DNA of 64,000 nt from UBA10908 sp964608965. GTDB lineage: Bacteria > Bacillota > Clostridia > Peptostreptococcales > Anaerovoracaceae. Within the stretch, counting starts at the first letter, position 1. Each line of letters opens with the position of its first letter. Below are positions 26,685 to 35,619 of this stretch, in pieces. The position numbers and the translations under genes are program-made. The notes below the pieces were generated by a model, which was not told where the DNA came from, made no database searches, and saw only the letters and a list, made by a program, of their open reading frames with translations. The stretch lies in the NCBI GenBank assembly GCA_964608965.1, contig CAZSPZ010000005.1, forward strand, positions 1 to 64,000, written 5' to 3'.

Positions 26685-26954
26685 TTATTCTGCCTTTGCT
26701 TTGTTGAAAGCTTTCGCCATTCTGGAAACTTTTCTGGAAGCCATGTTCTTATGAATGGTTCCCTTTGCAGCTGCCTGCTTAAGCTTCTTTTCTGCTGCTG
26801 TCAGCTTTTCTGCTGCTACTTCAAAATTTCCCTCGGTCAAAGCCTTGTCAAAATTCTTGACGATTGCTCTGAGATGGTTTTTAACTCTTCTGTTCGTAGC
26901 TGTCTTCTTTGCGATGACACCGATTCTCTTCTTTGCAGATTTGATATTCGCCAT
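26685..26954 (-). CDS. rpsT: 30S ribosomal protein bS20
   Basis: An 89-residue, Lys/Ala/Arg-rich helical protein with the standard beginning ANIKSAKKRI and the internal ATNRRVKNHLRA segment that binds 16S rRNA. It is a single-gene unit with its own promoter, transcribed away from lepA; the rpsT/lepA divergence is a common Firmicutes arrangement. Confidence 0.97.
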   Translation of the reverse strand: MANIKSAKKRIGVIAKKTATNRRVKNHLRAIVKNFDKALTEGNFEVAAEKLTAAEKKLKQAAAKGTIHKNMASRKVSRMAKAFNKAKAE

Positions 26955-26995
26955 ATTCTATTCACCCCACTTTCGTAAAAATATTGCAACATGAA

Positions 26996-27024
26996 GTATA
27001 TAGAAATGCCATTGGTATTGCAAG
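26996..27024 (-). promoter_or_regulatory. Promoter of rpsT
   Basis: On the minus strand, -35 TTGCAA (27019-27024) and -10 TATACT (26996-27001) are spaced by 17 bases, about 45 bases before the rpsT start. Confidence 0.7.
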
Positions 27025-27038
27025 TGTTATTTTCCGCT

Positions 27039-27067
27039 TGTGGCGAAATGTCTAATCACCTATAATA
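27039..27067 (+). promoter_or_regulatory. Promoter of lepA
   Basis: -35 TTGTGG (27039-27044), a 17-base spacer and a perfect -10 TATAAT (27062-27067), followed by TTTGGAGG and the lepA ATG. Confidence 0.7.
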
Positions 27068-27095
27068 CAGTAAGACATAACTATTTGGAGGACCA

Positions 27096-28907
27096 ATGAA
27101 AGACTATCAGCAGTACATTAGAAATTTTTGCATTATTGCCCACATAGACCATGGCAAGTCGACTTTGGCGGACCGTTTGCTGGAAACGACGGGTTCGGTT
27201 GCCCATAGGGATATGAAAGAGCAGTTTTTAGACAATATGGACTTGGAAAGGGAAAGAGGCATTACGATTAAGCTTCAGGCCACCAGGCTTGTTTATCATG
27301 CCAAAGACGGACACGAGTATGTGTTCAACTTGATCGATACGCCCGGACACGTGGATTTTACTTACGAAGTGTCTCGCAGTCTGGCCGCTTGCGAAGGTGC
27401 TGTTCTTGTTGTGGATGCCACGCAAGGCGTCGAGGCTCAGACATTGGCCAATGTATATTTAGCCTTAGACGAAGAGCTTGAAATCGTTCCCGTAATTAAC
27501 AAGATCGATTTAGCTTCCGCAAGGCCCGAAGAAGTAAAGGAAGAAATCGAAGAAGTTATCGGAATAGAAGCGAAGAACGCTCCGCTCATCTCGGCAAAAG
27601 AAGGGTTGAATATAGAAGCCGTACTGGAAGAAATCGTGGCGAAAATACCCGCTCCCACGGGCGATGTGAACGGAAAGTTAAAAGCGCTGATCTTTGATTC
27701 GTATTACGACAATTATAAGGGAGTGGTCATTTATACAAGAATATTCGACGGCTCCGTTAAGGTCGGCGATACGATTTGCCTTATGAATACAAAAAAAACG
27801 TTCGAAGTTACTGAAGTCGGCGTCAGTTCTCCCATGCAGACTCCGGTGGATGTATTATCCGCCGGCGCCGTTGGGTATATATGCGCCAGCATAAAGCAAG
27901 TGGCGGATGCAAGGGTCGGCGATACGATTACATTGGATAACGATCCTACAAAAGAACCTCTGCACGGCTACAAAAAGGTTCAGCCTATGGTATATTGCGG
28001 CATTTACCCCGCAGAAGGCGAAAAGTATGAAAACGTAAAAGACTGCCTGGAAAAATTGCAGGTGAACGACGCCGCATTTTTATTCGAGCCTGAAACTTCA
28101 ACTGCGTTGGGCTTTGGATTTCGCTGTGGCTTTTTGGGCTTGCTCCACATGGAAATTATTGTGGAAAGGCTTGAACGGGAGTTTGACCTTGCCATTATCA
28201 CCACCTCTCCCAGCGTAATCTATAAAGTGGTCATGAATGACGGTTCGATCCAAATGATCCAGAATCCGTCAAACTTACCCGGACCAATGGAATACAGCCA
28301 TATAGAAGAGCCTATGGTCAAAACGAATATCATGCTTCCAAAGGAATATGTGGGCTCCATCATGGAACTTTGCCAGGACAGGCGCGGAACTTTGGAACAC
28401 ATGGAATATCTAAGTGCGACTCGTGTGGTTTTACATTACGAAATGCCTTTAAACGAAGTAATTTACGACTTTTTTGATGCTCTAAAATCGAAGACAAGAG
28501 GCTACGGTTCTTTGGATTACGACTTCTCCCATTATGTGAAGTCTCAACTGGTAAAAATGGACATCTTGCTGAACAGAGAGTTGGTCGATGCATTGTCTAT
28601 GATTGTTCATGAATCCAAAGCATATCAAAGAGGACGCTTCGTGTGCGAAAAACTGAAGGACGTTATTCCGATGCACCAGTTCGAGGTTCCCATACAGGCG
28701 TCCATAGGACAGAAAGTTATTGCCAGAGAGACTGTTCGTGCGTACAGGAAAGATGTTCTTGCAAAATGTTACGGCGGCGATATTTCCCGAAAGAAGAAGT
28801 TGCTGGAAAAGCAAAAAGAAGGCAAAAAGCGCATGCGCCAGTTTGGGACAGTAGAAGTTCCCCAAGAGGCGTTTACTGCGGTTCTGAAATACGACGACTC
28901 AAAATGA
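27096..28907 (+). CDS. lepA: Elongation factor 4 (LepA/EF4)
   Basis: A 603-residue translational GTPase that back-translocates or remodels ribosomes under stress. G1 AHIDHGKSTL, the G2 region ERGITIKLQ, G3 DTPGHVDF and G4 NKIDL are all present, followed by the EF-G-like domains and the LepA-specific C-terminal domain (from about residue 490). GGAGG precedes ATG 27096. The stop overlaps hemW by ATGA, the classical lepA-hemW pair. Confidence 0.97.
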   Translation: MKDYQQYIRNFCIIAHIDHGKSTLADRLLETTGSVAHRDMKEQFLDNMDLERERGITIKLQATRLVYHAKDGHEYVFNLIDTPGHVDFTYEVSRSLAACEGAVLVVDATQGVEAQTLANVYLALDEELEIVPVINKIDLASARPEEVKEEIEEVIGIEAKNAPLISAKEGLNIEAVLEEIVAKIPAPTGDVNGKLKALIFDSYYDNYKGVVIYTRIFDGSVKVGDTICLMNTKKTFEVTEVGVSSPMQTPVDVLSAGAVGYICASIKQVADARVGDTITLDNDPTKEPLHGYKKVQPMVYCGIYPAEGEKYENVKDCLEKLQVNDAAFLFEPETSTALGFGFRCGFLGLLHMEIIVERLEREFDLAIITTSPSVIYKVVMNDGSIQMIQNPSNLPGPMEYSHIEEPMVKTNIMLPKEYVGSIMELCQDRRGTLEHMEYLSATRVVLHYEMPLNEVIYDFFDALKSKTRGYGSLDYDFSHYVKSQLVKMDILLNRELVDALSMIVHESKAYQRGRFVCEKLKDVIPMHQFEVPIQASIGQKVIARETVRAYRKDVLAKCYGGDISRKKKLLEKQKEGKKRMRQFGTVEVPQEAFTAVLKYDDSK

Positions 28908-30058
28908 CGGATATCGCCGCAAAGAAGCCGCTTGGCGTTTATGTGCATATCCCGTTTTGCATCAGAAAGTGCAATTACTGCGATTTTGTTTCGTTTGCCA
29001 TCGATGAGCACACGCAACAAAAAGTGAAAGCCGATTACATGGAGAAATTGCAGGCAGAAATAGAAAATCACCGCTTGCTTGCCGGCGATCAATATTTTGT
29101 CGACTCCATTTATTACGGTGGGGGGACTCCCACGACCGTAGACGCCGAAAAGTATGTCCAAAGCAATCGGCAGATAAGAGATGCCTTTCCCGGAGCAGCG
29201 GAAGTAGAAATCACGATCGAAGCGAATCCGGGCACCTTGAATCCGCATCAGCTTCAATGCATAGAAAAAGCAGGGTTTAACCGCGCCAGCCTCGGCGTGC
29301 AGAGCCTGGACGACGAAATTTTACTTCGCATGGGGCGCATTCACACTGCAGGGGAAGCGAAGGAAAGTTATCACAACCTGCGGCAAATCATCAAGAATAT
29401 CAATGTGGATTTGATGTTTGGCGTTCCCGGGCAGACGATGTCTGTATGGAGGGAAACGCTCCTGCGTGTTTTGGATTGGTCTCCGGAGCATCTATCTTTT
29501 TACAGCCTTCAACTCGAAGAGGGTACGCCGTTTTTCACGGATTACCGAAACGGAGCGATGGATATTCCCACCTGGGAAGCGAATCGGGAAATGTATCATT
29601 TTGCCGTGGAAACCATCAAATCGTGCGGGTACCGTCATTACGAAATATCAAATGCCGCGAAGCCCGGGTACGAGTGCCGTCATAATTTAAAATACTGGAC
29701 GATGCAAGACTATCTTGGACTTGGCGTTTCCGCTCATTCCTACATGAACGGGGTTCGCCGCGCAAACACTTCCGGTCTGACAGATTATAACGAAGGCCGG
29801 TTTGGAGGAGTAGGGGAAACCGGCAGCCGCGCAGATCAGATAGGTGATTACTTATTCACAGAGTTACGACTAATCCGGGGCTTTGACCTGCAGGATTACA
29901 GAAACCGTTTTGGTTCAGATTTTTGGGTCGATCATCAGTCTGCCGCAGAGTCACTCTTGCAAGGAGGCTTTTTGCGGGAAGAAGGAGGTTGTGTTCGGCT
30001 GACAGACAAGGGGTTGGATCATACAAACCCTGTAATGGAGCGACTGCTCAACGCATAG
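28904..30058 (+). CDS. hemW: Radical SAM heme chaperone HemW (HemN-like)
   Basis: A 384-residue protein. GVYVHIPFCIRKCNYCDF holds the CxxxCxxC iron-sulfur motif plus the following C-terminal-side residues; YYGGGTPTTV and GVQSLDDEIL are family segments. The fourth cysteine position (CxxxCxxCxC in true HemN) is phenylalanine here, as is usual for HemW, which binds and inserts heme rather than oxidising coproporphyrinogen. The start is ATG 28904, overlapping the lepA stop; the long upstream frame inside lepA is a shadow. Its stop overlaps the glpK ribosome binding site. Confidence 0.93.
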   Translation: MTDIAAKKPLGVYVHIPFCIRKCNYCDFVSFAIDEHTQQKVKADYMEKLQAEIENHRLLAGDQYFVDSIYYGGGTPTTVDAEKYVQSNRQIRDAFPGAAEVEITIEANPGTLNPHQLQCIEKAGFNRASLGVQSLDDEILLRMGRIHTAGEAKESYHNLRQIIKNINVDLMFGVPGQTMSVWRETLLRVLDWSPEHLSFYSLQLEEGTPFFTDYRNGAMDIPTWEANREMYHFAVETIKSCGYRHYEISNAAKPGYECRHNLKYWTMQDYLGLGVSAHSYMNGVRRANTSGLTDYNEGRFGGVGETGSRADQIGDYLFTELRLIRGFDLQDYRNRFGSDFWVDHQSAAESLLQGGFLREEGGCVRLTDKGLDHTNPVMERLLNA

Positions 30059-30070
30059 GAGGTACTATTT

Positions 30071-31570
30071 ATGGATAACAGTGAAAAATATATTATGGCA
30101 CTGGATCAAGGTACAACCAGTAGCCGGTGTATTCTTTTTAATCGCTTGGGAGAACAGGTCTCTGTCGCTCAGAAGGAATTCACGCAGATTTATCCCAAAC
30201 CGGGTTGGGTCGAGCACGATGCGATGGAAATATGGTCTACGCAGATTGGTGTTGCGCAGGAAGCCATGTTAAAAATACAGGCAACATTTGAAAACATTTC
30301 TGCAATAGGCATTACAAATCAAAGGGAGACTACAGTTCTGTGGGACAAAGAAACCGGACTCCCCATTTATAATGCCATCGTTTGGCAGTGCCGGAGGACA
30401 GCCGCTTTTTGCGAAAAACTGACGGCCGACGGACATGCGGACTTTATAAGAGAGAGAACAGGCTTAAAGACAGACGCTTACTTTTCAGCCACAAAAATCC
30501 GCTGGATTTTAGATCATGTCGAGGGAGCAAGAGAAAAAGCGGAACAAGGACGAATACTCTTCGGAACGATCGATACATGGCTTATTTGGAATTTGACCAA
30601 GGGGAAAATTCACGTAACGGATTATTCCAATGCATCAAGGACCATGCTTTTTAACATCAACTGTATGGCCTGGGATCAGGACATCCTACGTTTGCTGGAT
30701 ATTCCTCAAAATATTTTACCCAAAGTTGTTCAGTCTTCCGAAGTTTACGGAGATACGGATGCCGGTATATTCGGTGGTCCGATTCCCATAGGGGGCGCTG
30801 CGGGAGATCAACAGGCAGCATTGTTTGGCCAGACATGCTTTCAAAAGGGAGAGGCAAAAAATACGTACGGAACCGGCTGTTTTCTCCTTATGAATACCGG
30901 CCATACGCCTGTCATTTCCAATAACGGACTTTTGACAACCATAGCCTGGGGCGTGGACGGTAAAATAACATATGCCTTGGAAGGCTCCGTATTCGCGGCC
31001 GGGGCGGCGATACAATGGCTTCGGGACGAAATGGGACTCATCACCGATTCTGCGCAATCAGAGCGCTGCGCACGAAAGGTTCCCGACACGAACGGAGTTT
31101 ACATGGTGCCTGCCTTTGTCGGACTTGGCGCGCCATACTGGGATCCATATGCGCGGGGAACCATTGTCGGCCTTACCCGGGGAGCCGGGAGGGATCATCT
31201 GATTCGCGCAACGCTGGAATCCATAGCATACCAAACGTACGACGTACTCTATGCCATGGAGCAGGACTCGGGGGTAAAACTTCATTCTTTAAGAGTGGAC
31301 GGCGGAGCCTGCGCAAATGATTTCCTGAGGCAGTTTCAATCCGACATTATCCAGACGGAAGTGCAGAGACCTACCTGCATCGAAACGACGGCACTGGGAG
31401 CTGCCTATTTGGCGGGGCTGGCTGTCGGCTATTGGGAAAACATGGAGGATATAAGAAATAACTGGCGGATTTCAGGAAGCTTTATCCCCCAAATCACCGA
31501 TCAAAAAAGCTTGGATTTGTTGGAAGGATGGCATAAAGCCGTTAAATGTTCGATGGGATGGATGAGATAA
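30071..31570 (+). CDS. glpK: Glycerol kinase
   Basis: A 499-residue FGGY kinase that makes sn-glycerol-3-phosphate. Unlike the two FGGY proteins at 15.9-21.0 kb, it keeps the full glycerol site, including NQRET (83-87) with the arginine, IVWQCRRT, the GDQQAALFGQ aspartate and GTGCFLLMNTG. AGGAGG precedes the ATG, partly inside the hemW stop, so it is co-transcribed with lepA-hemW. No glycerol facilitator or glycerol-3-phosphate dehydrogenase is adjacent. A small cNMP-fold protein follows after one base. Confidence 0.96.
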   Translation: MDNSEKYIMALDQGTTSSRCILFNRLGEQVSVAQKEFTQIYPKPGWVEHDAMEIWSTQIGVAQEAMLKIQATFENISAIGITNQRETTVLWDKETGLPIYNAIVWQCRRTAAFCEKLTADGHADFIRERTGLKTDAYFSATKIRWILDHVEGAREKAEQGRILFGTIDTWLIWNLTKGKIHVTDYSNASRTMLFNINCMAWDQDILRLLDIPQNILPKVVQSSEVYGDTDAGIFGGPIPIGGAAGDQQAALFGQTCFQKGEAKNTYGTGCFLLMNTGHTPVISNNGLLTTIAWGVDGKITYALEGSVFAAGAAIQWLRDEMGLITDSAQSERCARKVPDTNGVYMVPAFVGLGAPYWDPYARGTIVGLTRGAGRDHLIRATLESIAYQTYDVLYAMEQDSGVKLHSLRVDGGACANDFLRQFQSDIIQTEVQRPTCIETTALGAAYLAGLAVGYWENMEDIRNNWRISGSFIPQITDQKSLDLLEGWHKAVKCSMGWMR

Positions 31571-31571
31571 A

Positions 31572-31976
31572 ATGCAAGAGTATATGGAATTGATAAAGGC
31601 CCATCCCGCTTTCGAAGGGATTACCCAAGACGAAGATATTCTGTGGCTGCGCAAATGTATGGAAGCGGAGGTTTATCGATTTCAGAAAGGAGAAACTGTC
31701 TTTAGGGAAGGAGACGAAATACTCTTTGCCGACATTCTTTTGGAAGGCAAAGCGGAGGTTTTCTCCGCTGACGGATCTCGATACGTAAAAGAAGGTGGAT
31801 CTCTTCTTTTTGAACATGAACTTTCAGGATCTTCGTTTTATGCGCCTTACACCGTTGTGGCCGATTCGGAGATTATTGTACTCTCCATGCGTGTACTTCG
31901 ACTTGCAAAATTGTGCAGTTTCCGGTGTTCATTCCACGGAAAACTGCTGGATAATATAAAGAAACTTTTTTCATAA
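31572..31976 (+). CDS. Stand-alone cyclic-nucleotide-binding-fold protein (Crp/Fnr sensor domain without HTH)
   Basis: A 134-residue protein. Residues about 30-115 match the Crp/Fnr beta-roll: YRFQKGETVFREGDE, then ADILLEGKAEVFS. The phosphate-binding cassette is not canonical: the segment reads GGSLLFEHELSGSSFY with no arginine, so cAMP binding is unlikely. The protein stops just where the dimerisation helix and DNA-binding domain of Crp/Fnr would begin, and no such domain is seen downstream in any frame before the hrcA promoter. The ATG is 1 base after the glpK stop, so expression is coupled to glycerol kinase. The role is unknown. Confidence 0.75.
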   Translation: MQEYMELIKAHPAFEGITQDEDILWLRKCMEAEVYRFQKGETVFREGDEILFADILLEGKAEVFSADGSRYVKEGGSLLFEHELSGSSFYAPYTVVADSEIIVLSMRVLRLAKLCSFRCSFHGKLLDNIKKLFS

Positions 31977-31982
31977 AACCTA

Positions 31983-32012
31983 TTGACAACCCCCCTTCAG
32001 GGGGGTTATATT
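31983..32012 (+). promoter_or_regulatory. Promoter of the hrcA-grpE-dnaK-dnaJ operon, with a hairpin in the spacer
   Basis: -35 TTGACA (31983-31988) and -10 TATATT (32007-32012) with an 18-base spacer. The spacer is almost entirely a perfect inverted repeat, AACCCCCC and GGGGGGTT around TTCA (31988-32007). As RNA this would be a strong hairpin followed by a few U residues, so it may also end the upstream glpK transcript. Confidence 0.7.
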
Positions 32013-32022
32013 AATGTCAGCG

Positions 32023-32049
32023 TTAGCACTCACCAACAAAGAGTGCTAA
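32023..32049. promoter_or_regulatory. CIRCE operator (HrcA binding site)
   Basis: TTAGCACTC (32023-32031) and GAGTGCTAA (32041-32049) are separated by 9 bases: a perfect match to the CIRCE consensus. It lies just downstream of the -10, where bound HrcA represses the heat-shock operon. HrcA is the first gene, giving autoregulation. Confidence 0.97.
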
Positions 32050-32090
32050 CAAACTAATCGGTCCGCCGAGAGGAAGGGGGAACGCTCACC

Positions 32091-33134
32091 GTGGAATTGA
32101 ATGAAAGAAAACTTCAGATACTCCAGGCCATCGTCGCTGATTTTATCTATTCAGCCGAACCTGTCGGAAGCCGAACTCTTTCGCGCAAGTACGACATGGG
32201 TATAAGTCCCGCCACCATCAGGAACGAGATGTCGGATTTGGAAGATATGGGCTATTTGAGCCACCCTCACACTTCAGCCGGACGCATACCCTCCGACAAA
32301 GCCTACAGGCTCTATGTCAATCAAATGATGGAGGGTTACGAAATGTCTCCGGCGGAAAAGAGAAGCATAGCGGAAAAGCTTACGAAAAATGTGACGGAAC
32401 TGGAACGAACGATAGAATACGCGGCAACGCTGTTATCGGAACTCACAAATTTAGCGTCCTTTGCGATTACCCCCAATCGGACGGAAAACAGGTTAAAATA
32501 CATCAATTTTCTTCCTGTAGACGACAATACGGTGGTTCTAATGCTCGTCGGAGAAGACGGAAAAGTCAGCAACAATACCGTCAGACTCGAAACTCCCTAT
32601 ACGCCGGACAACCTTGAACTAATGTCCAAGGTCATGACACACAGCTTTAAAGGAAAGACCATCAGCGATATTTTGACGCTGGATGTGATCAAAGCTTTTG
32701 AAACCGATATGTCGGCTCTGTCCAAGTTCGCAGGGTCCATCGTGCCGAATTTTCTGGAAACGTTAGAAAGAATGCTCTCTGTCGATCTCTATTTGGATGG
32801 ACTTACGAATATATTTTCCATCCCTGAATACAATGACATTCAAAGGGCAAAATGCTTTCTGGAAATGGTGCATCGGAAACAACATTTTACCGAAGTGCTG
32901 GTCAACAGGGACAACGGATTGATCATTACAATCGGGGGAGAGAATGCCGACGATTACATGAAGGATTGCAGCCTGATTACCGCAGATTACAAAATCAACG
33001 GCAAACTGGTCGGAAAACTCGGGGTCATCGGTCCCACAAGGATGAAATACAGCGAAATCACTTCTGTCATTAAATACATGACAGATAATATAAGTGAGAC
33101 ATTTAAGATTAAGGGAGATAAGAAGGATGGCTGA
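32091..33134 (+). CDS. hrcA: Heat-inducible transcription repressor HrcA
   Basis: A 347-residue repressor. The N-terminal winged helix contains GSRTLSRKYDMGISPATIRN and EMSDLEDMGYLSHPHTSAGR, two highly conserved family segments; a GAF-like dimerisation core follows. It binds CIRCE and is released when GroEL is titrated by unfolded protein. The start is GTG 32091 after AGGAAGGGGG. It overlaps grpE by 8 bases. The CIRCE operator is 42 bases upstream. Confidence 0.97.
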   Translation: MELNERKLQILQAIVADFIYSAEPVGSRTLSRKYDMGISPATIRNEMSDLEDMGYLSHPHTSAGRIPSDKAYRLYVNQMMEGYEMSPAEKRSIAEKLTKNVTELERTIEYAATLLSELTNLASFAITPNRTENRLKYINFLPVDDNTVVLMLVGEDGKVSNNTVRLETPYTPDNLELMSKVMTHSFKGKTISDILTLDVIKAFETDMSALSKFAGSIVPNFLETLERMLSVDLYLDGLTNIFSIPEYNDIQRAKCFLEMVHRKQHFTEVLVNRDNGLIITIGGENADDYMKDCSLITADYKINGKLVGKLGVIGPTRMKYSEITSVIKYMTDNISETFKIKGDKKDG

Positions 33135-33654
33135 AGACAAGAAGAAGAAAGAAGAAAAAGAGGAATTGGTAGCAGAAAGCGAAGAGAAGGCCACAGTAGA
33201 TTCTGAAAATAAACAGACAGAAGAAAAACTCAAAGAAGAGGAAGACCTTCAAACAAGATATTTAAGGCTTGCTGCGGATTTCCAAAACTTTCGGCGCAGA
33301 TCCGAAAAAGAGAGAGCAGACGTCTACGCATACGCCAACGAAAAAATCGTGGTGGACTTGCTTGATGTAATAGATAGTTTTGAACGTGCCATGAATAACA
33401 CATGGGAGGCCGAGGAGGCCAGAGTAATGGAAGGAATGGCATTGATCCTCAAACAACTCCAAGGGGTTTTGGAGGAGAATCATGTCGAGGAAATTCAATC
33501 TTTAGGCTTACCGTTTGACCCCGCATATCACAATGCGGTCATGACAGAAGCAAGCGAGTCGGTCGAAAGCGGATTGGTTTCGAAAGTATTGCAAAAGGGG
33601 TATATGCTCAATAAAAAAGTAATTCGGCCGTCCATGGTGGCGGTAGCGGAGTAA
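33127..33654 (+). CDS. grpE: Nucleotide exchange factor GrpE
   Basis: About 175 residues: a charged, disordered N-terminus (Lys/Glu-rich to about 45), a long coiled coil with LAADFQNFRRRSEKE, then the beta domain ending KKVIRPSMVAVAE. It releases ADP from DnaK. The start is ATG 33127, overlapping hrcA, with an AAGGAG-type site in the hrcA end; the frame upstream to 33094 is shadow. dnaK follows after 40 bases. Confidence 0.96.
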   Translation: MAEDKKKKEEKEELVAESEEKATVDSENKQTEEKLKEEEDLQTRYLRLAADFQNFRRRSEKERADVYAYANEKIVVDLLDVIDSFERAMNNTWEAEEARVMEGMALILKQLQGVLEENHVEEIQSLGLPFDPAYHNAVMTEASESVESGLVSKVLQKGYMLNKKVIRPSMVAVAE

Positions 33655-33694
33655 AAAGACAAATTCAGTACAGTTTAACGGAGGTATAGATATT

Positions 33695-35566
33695 ATGGGA
33701 AAAGTAATAGGAATCGATTTAGGAACAACAAACAGCTGTGTGGCGGTTTTAGAGGGCGGAGAGCCCACCGTAATCGCTAATGCAGAGGGTAACAGAACGA
33801 CACCTTCTGTTGTAGGTTTTACAAAGGGTGGCGAACGTCTTGTGGGCGAAACCGCAAAGCGTCAGGCTATAACAAATCCGGACAGAACCATTTCGTCCAT
33901 CAAAAGACACATGGGGTCCTCGCATAAAGTCAGCATCGACGGAAAAGATTATACACCGCAGGATATTTCGGCAATGATTCTTTCCAAGCTTAAGGCGGAT
34001 GCGGAAAGCTATTTGGGCGAAAAAGTAACACAGGCGGTCATCACAGTACCTGCTTATTTTTCCGACAGCCAAAAACAGGCGACGAAAGATGCGGGAAAAA
34101 TTGCCGGTCTGGACGTTATGAGAATCATTAACGAACCGACGGCGGCGGCATTGGCTTATGGATTAGATAAAGATACGGCGCACCATAAAATACTTGTTTA
34201 CGACCTTGGTGGCGGTACATTCGACGTATCCATTCTGGAACTTGGCGACGGCGTTTTCGAAGTTCTGTCTACCAACGGCGATACAAAGTTAGGCGGAGAC
34301 GATTTTGACAACATTATCATGAATTTTATGGCCGATCAGTTTGCCAAAGAAAACGGCGTAGATCTTAGGAGCGACAAAATGGCTCTTCAGCGGCTGAAAG
34401 AAGCGGCAGAAAAGGCAAAGAAAGAGTTGTCGGCATCTCAGACCACCAATATCAATCTTCCGTTTATCACAGTGAACGCAGACGGACCGCTTCATCTGAA
34501 TATGGATATCACCAGAGCCAAATTCGATCAATTGACGGCAGATCTGGTTAAAAGAACCATTGAACCGATGAAAAAGGCCATGAAGGATGCCAACGTCACG
34601 ACAGCAGATCTGGATAAAGTCATTCTGGTCGGCGGCTCGACAAGAACACCCGCCGTACAGGATACGGTAAGAAACATAACAGGCAAAGAGCCTTTTAAAG
34701 GAATTAACCCGGACGAATGTGTCGCAATCGGAGCTGCTATTCAGGCAGGAGTACTGACCGGCGAGGTCAAAGACGTATTGCTGCTGGATGTTACACCGCT
34801 TTCACTTTCCATCGAAACACTGGGAGGTGTCGCAACAAGGCTCATTGAACGCAACACAACCATTCCGACAAAAAAGAGCCAGATCTTCTCCACGGCAGCG
34901 GACAATCAAAATGCAGTAGACATTCATGTTATGCAGGGCGAACGTCAAATGGCCGCAGACAATATCACGCTGGGAAGATTCCAACTGACAGGTATCCCCG
35001 CAGCGCCACGCGGCATCCCTCAAATCGAAGTAACGTTCGATATCGACGCCAACGGCATTGTAAACGTCAGCGCGAAGGATCTTGGCACAGGCAAAGAACA
35101 GCGGATAACGATCACTTCTTCTTCTAAACTTTCAGAAGACGATATTAAGCAAAAAATCAAAGAGGCGGAAGAGTTCGCGGAAGTTGACAAGGCTAAAAAA
35201 GAAGAAATAGAAACCAGGAATCAAGCGGAGACAATGGTATACGAGACAGAGAAGAACTTAAAGCAATTAGAGGGAAAACTGTCCGAAGAAGAAGTTCAAA
35301 AAATCACAAGCGCCAAAGAAAGCTTATCCAAAGCTTTGGAAAATGGCACAGTGGAAGATATTAAGGCAAAAATAGAAGAGCTGACAAAAGAATTCCATGT
35401 GATGTCAACAAAACTTTATGAGCAGGCACAAGCTGCCGGTGCGAATCCCGATATGTCCGGAGCATCAGATTTTGATGCAAATGCGGAAGGAGGAGCATCT
35501 GAGCAGGCGCAGAATGACAATGTTGTGGATGCCGATTTCGAAGTTGTGGACGAAGACAAAAAGTAA
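33695..35566 (+). CDS. dnaK: Chaperone DnaK (Hsp70)
   Basis: A 623-residue Hsp70. The ATPase domain (1-365) starts GKVIGIDLGTTNSCVAV and includes VYDLGGGTFDVS and ILVGGSTRTPAVQ; the substrate domain begins after the linker VLLLDVTPLSL; the C-terminal lid is helical with an acidic tail ending DEDKK. GGAGGTATAG precedes ATG 33695. It is transcribed from the CIRCE-regulated promoter. A GC-rich hairpin lies between it and dnaJ. Confidence 0.98.
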   Translation: MGKVIGIDLGTTNSCVAVLEGGEPTVIANAEGNRTTPSVVGFTKGGERLVGETAKRQAITNPDRTISSIKRHMGSSHKVSIDGKDYTPQDISAMILSKLKADAESYLGEKVTQAVITVPAYFSDSQKQATKDAGKIAGLDVMRIINEPTAAALAYGLDKDTAHHKILVYDLGGGTFDVSILELGDGVFEVLSTNGDTKLGGDDFDNIIMNFMADQFAKENGVDLRSDKMALQRLKEAAEKAKKELSASQTTNINLPFITVNADGPLHLNMDITRAKFDQLTADLVKRTIEPMKKAMKDANVTTADLDKVILVGGSTRTPAVQDTVRNITGKEPFKGINPDECVAIGAAIQAGVLTGEVKDVLLLDVTPLSLSIETLGGVATRLIERNTTIPTKKSQIFSTAADNQNAVDIHVMQGERQMAADNITLGRFQLTGIPAAPRGIPQIEVTFDIDANGIVNVSAKDLGTGKEQRITITSSSKLSEDDIKQKIKEAEEFAEVDKAKKEEIETRNQAETMVYETEKNLKQLEGKLSEEEVQKITSAKESLSKALENGTVEDIKAKIEELTKEFHVMSTKLYEQAQAAGANPDMSGASDFDANAEGGASEQAQNDNVVDADFEVVDEDKK

Positions 35567-35586
35567 GAATAAATTACAGTAAATGA

Positions 35587-35606
35587 GGGCGGCCTCCGGG
35601 CCGCCC
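35587..35606 (+). promoter_or_regulatory. Intercistronic hairpin between dnaK and dnaJ
   Basis: GGGCGGCC and GGCCGCCC form a perfect 8-bp G/C stem with loop TCCG, ending 3 bases before the dnaJ ribosome binding site GGAG. No T run follows, so it is more likely an mRNA stability or attenuation element that sets dnaK above dnaJ. Confidence 0.65.
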
Positions 35607-35619
35607 GTTGGAGATATAT

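Noticed and set aside
28643..28903. N-terminal extension of hemW inside lepA
   Set aside because: The open frame overlaps the conserved end of lepA; the ATGA overlap at 28904 and the family N-terminus give the real start.
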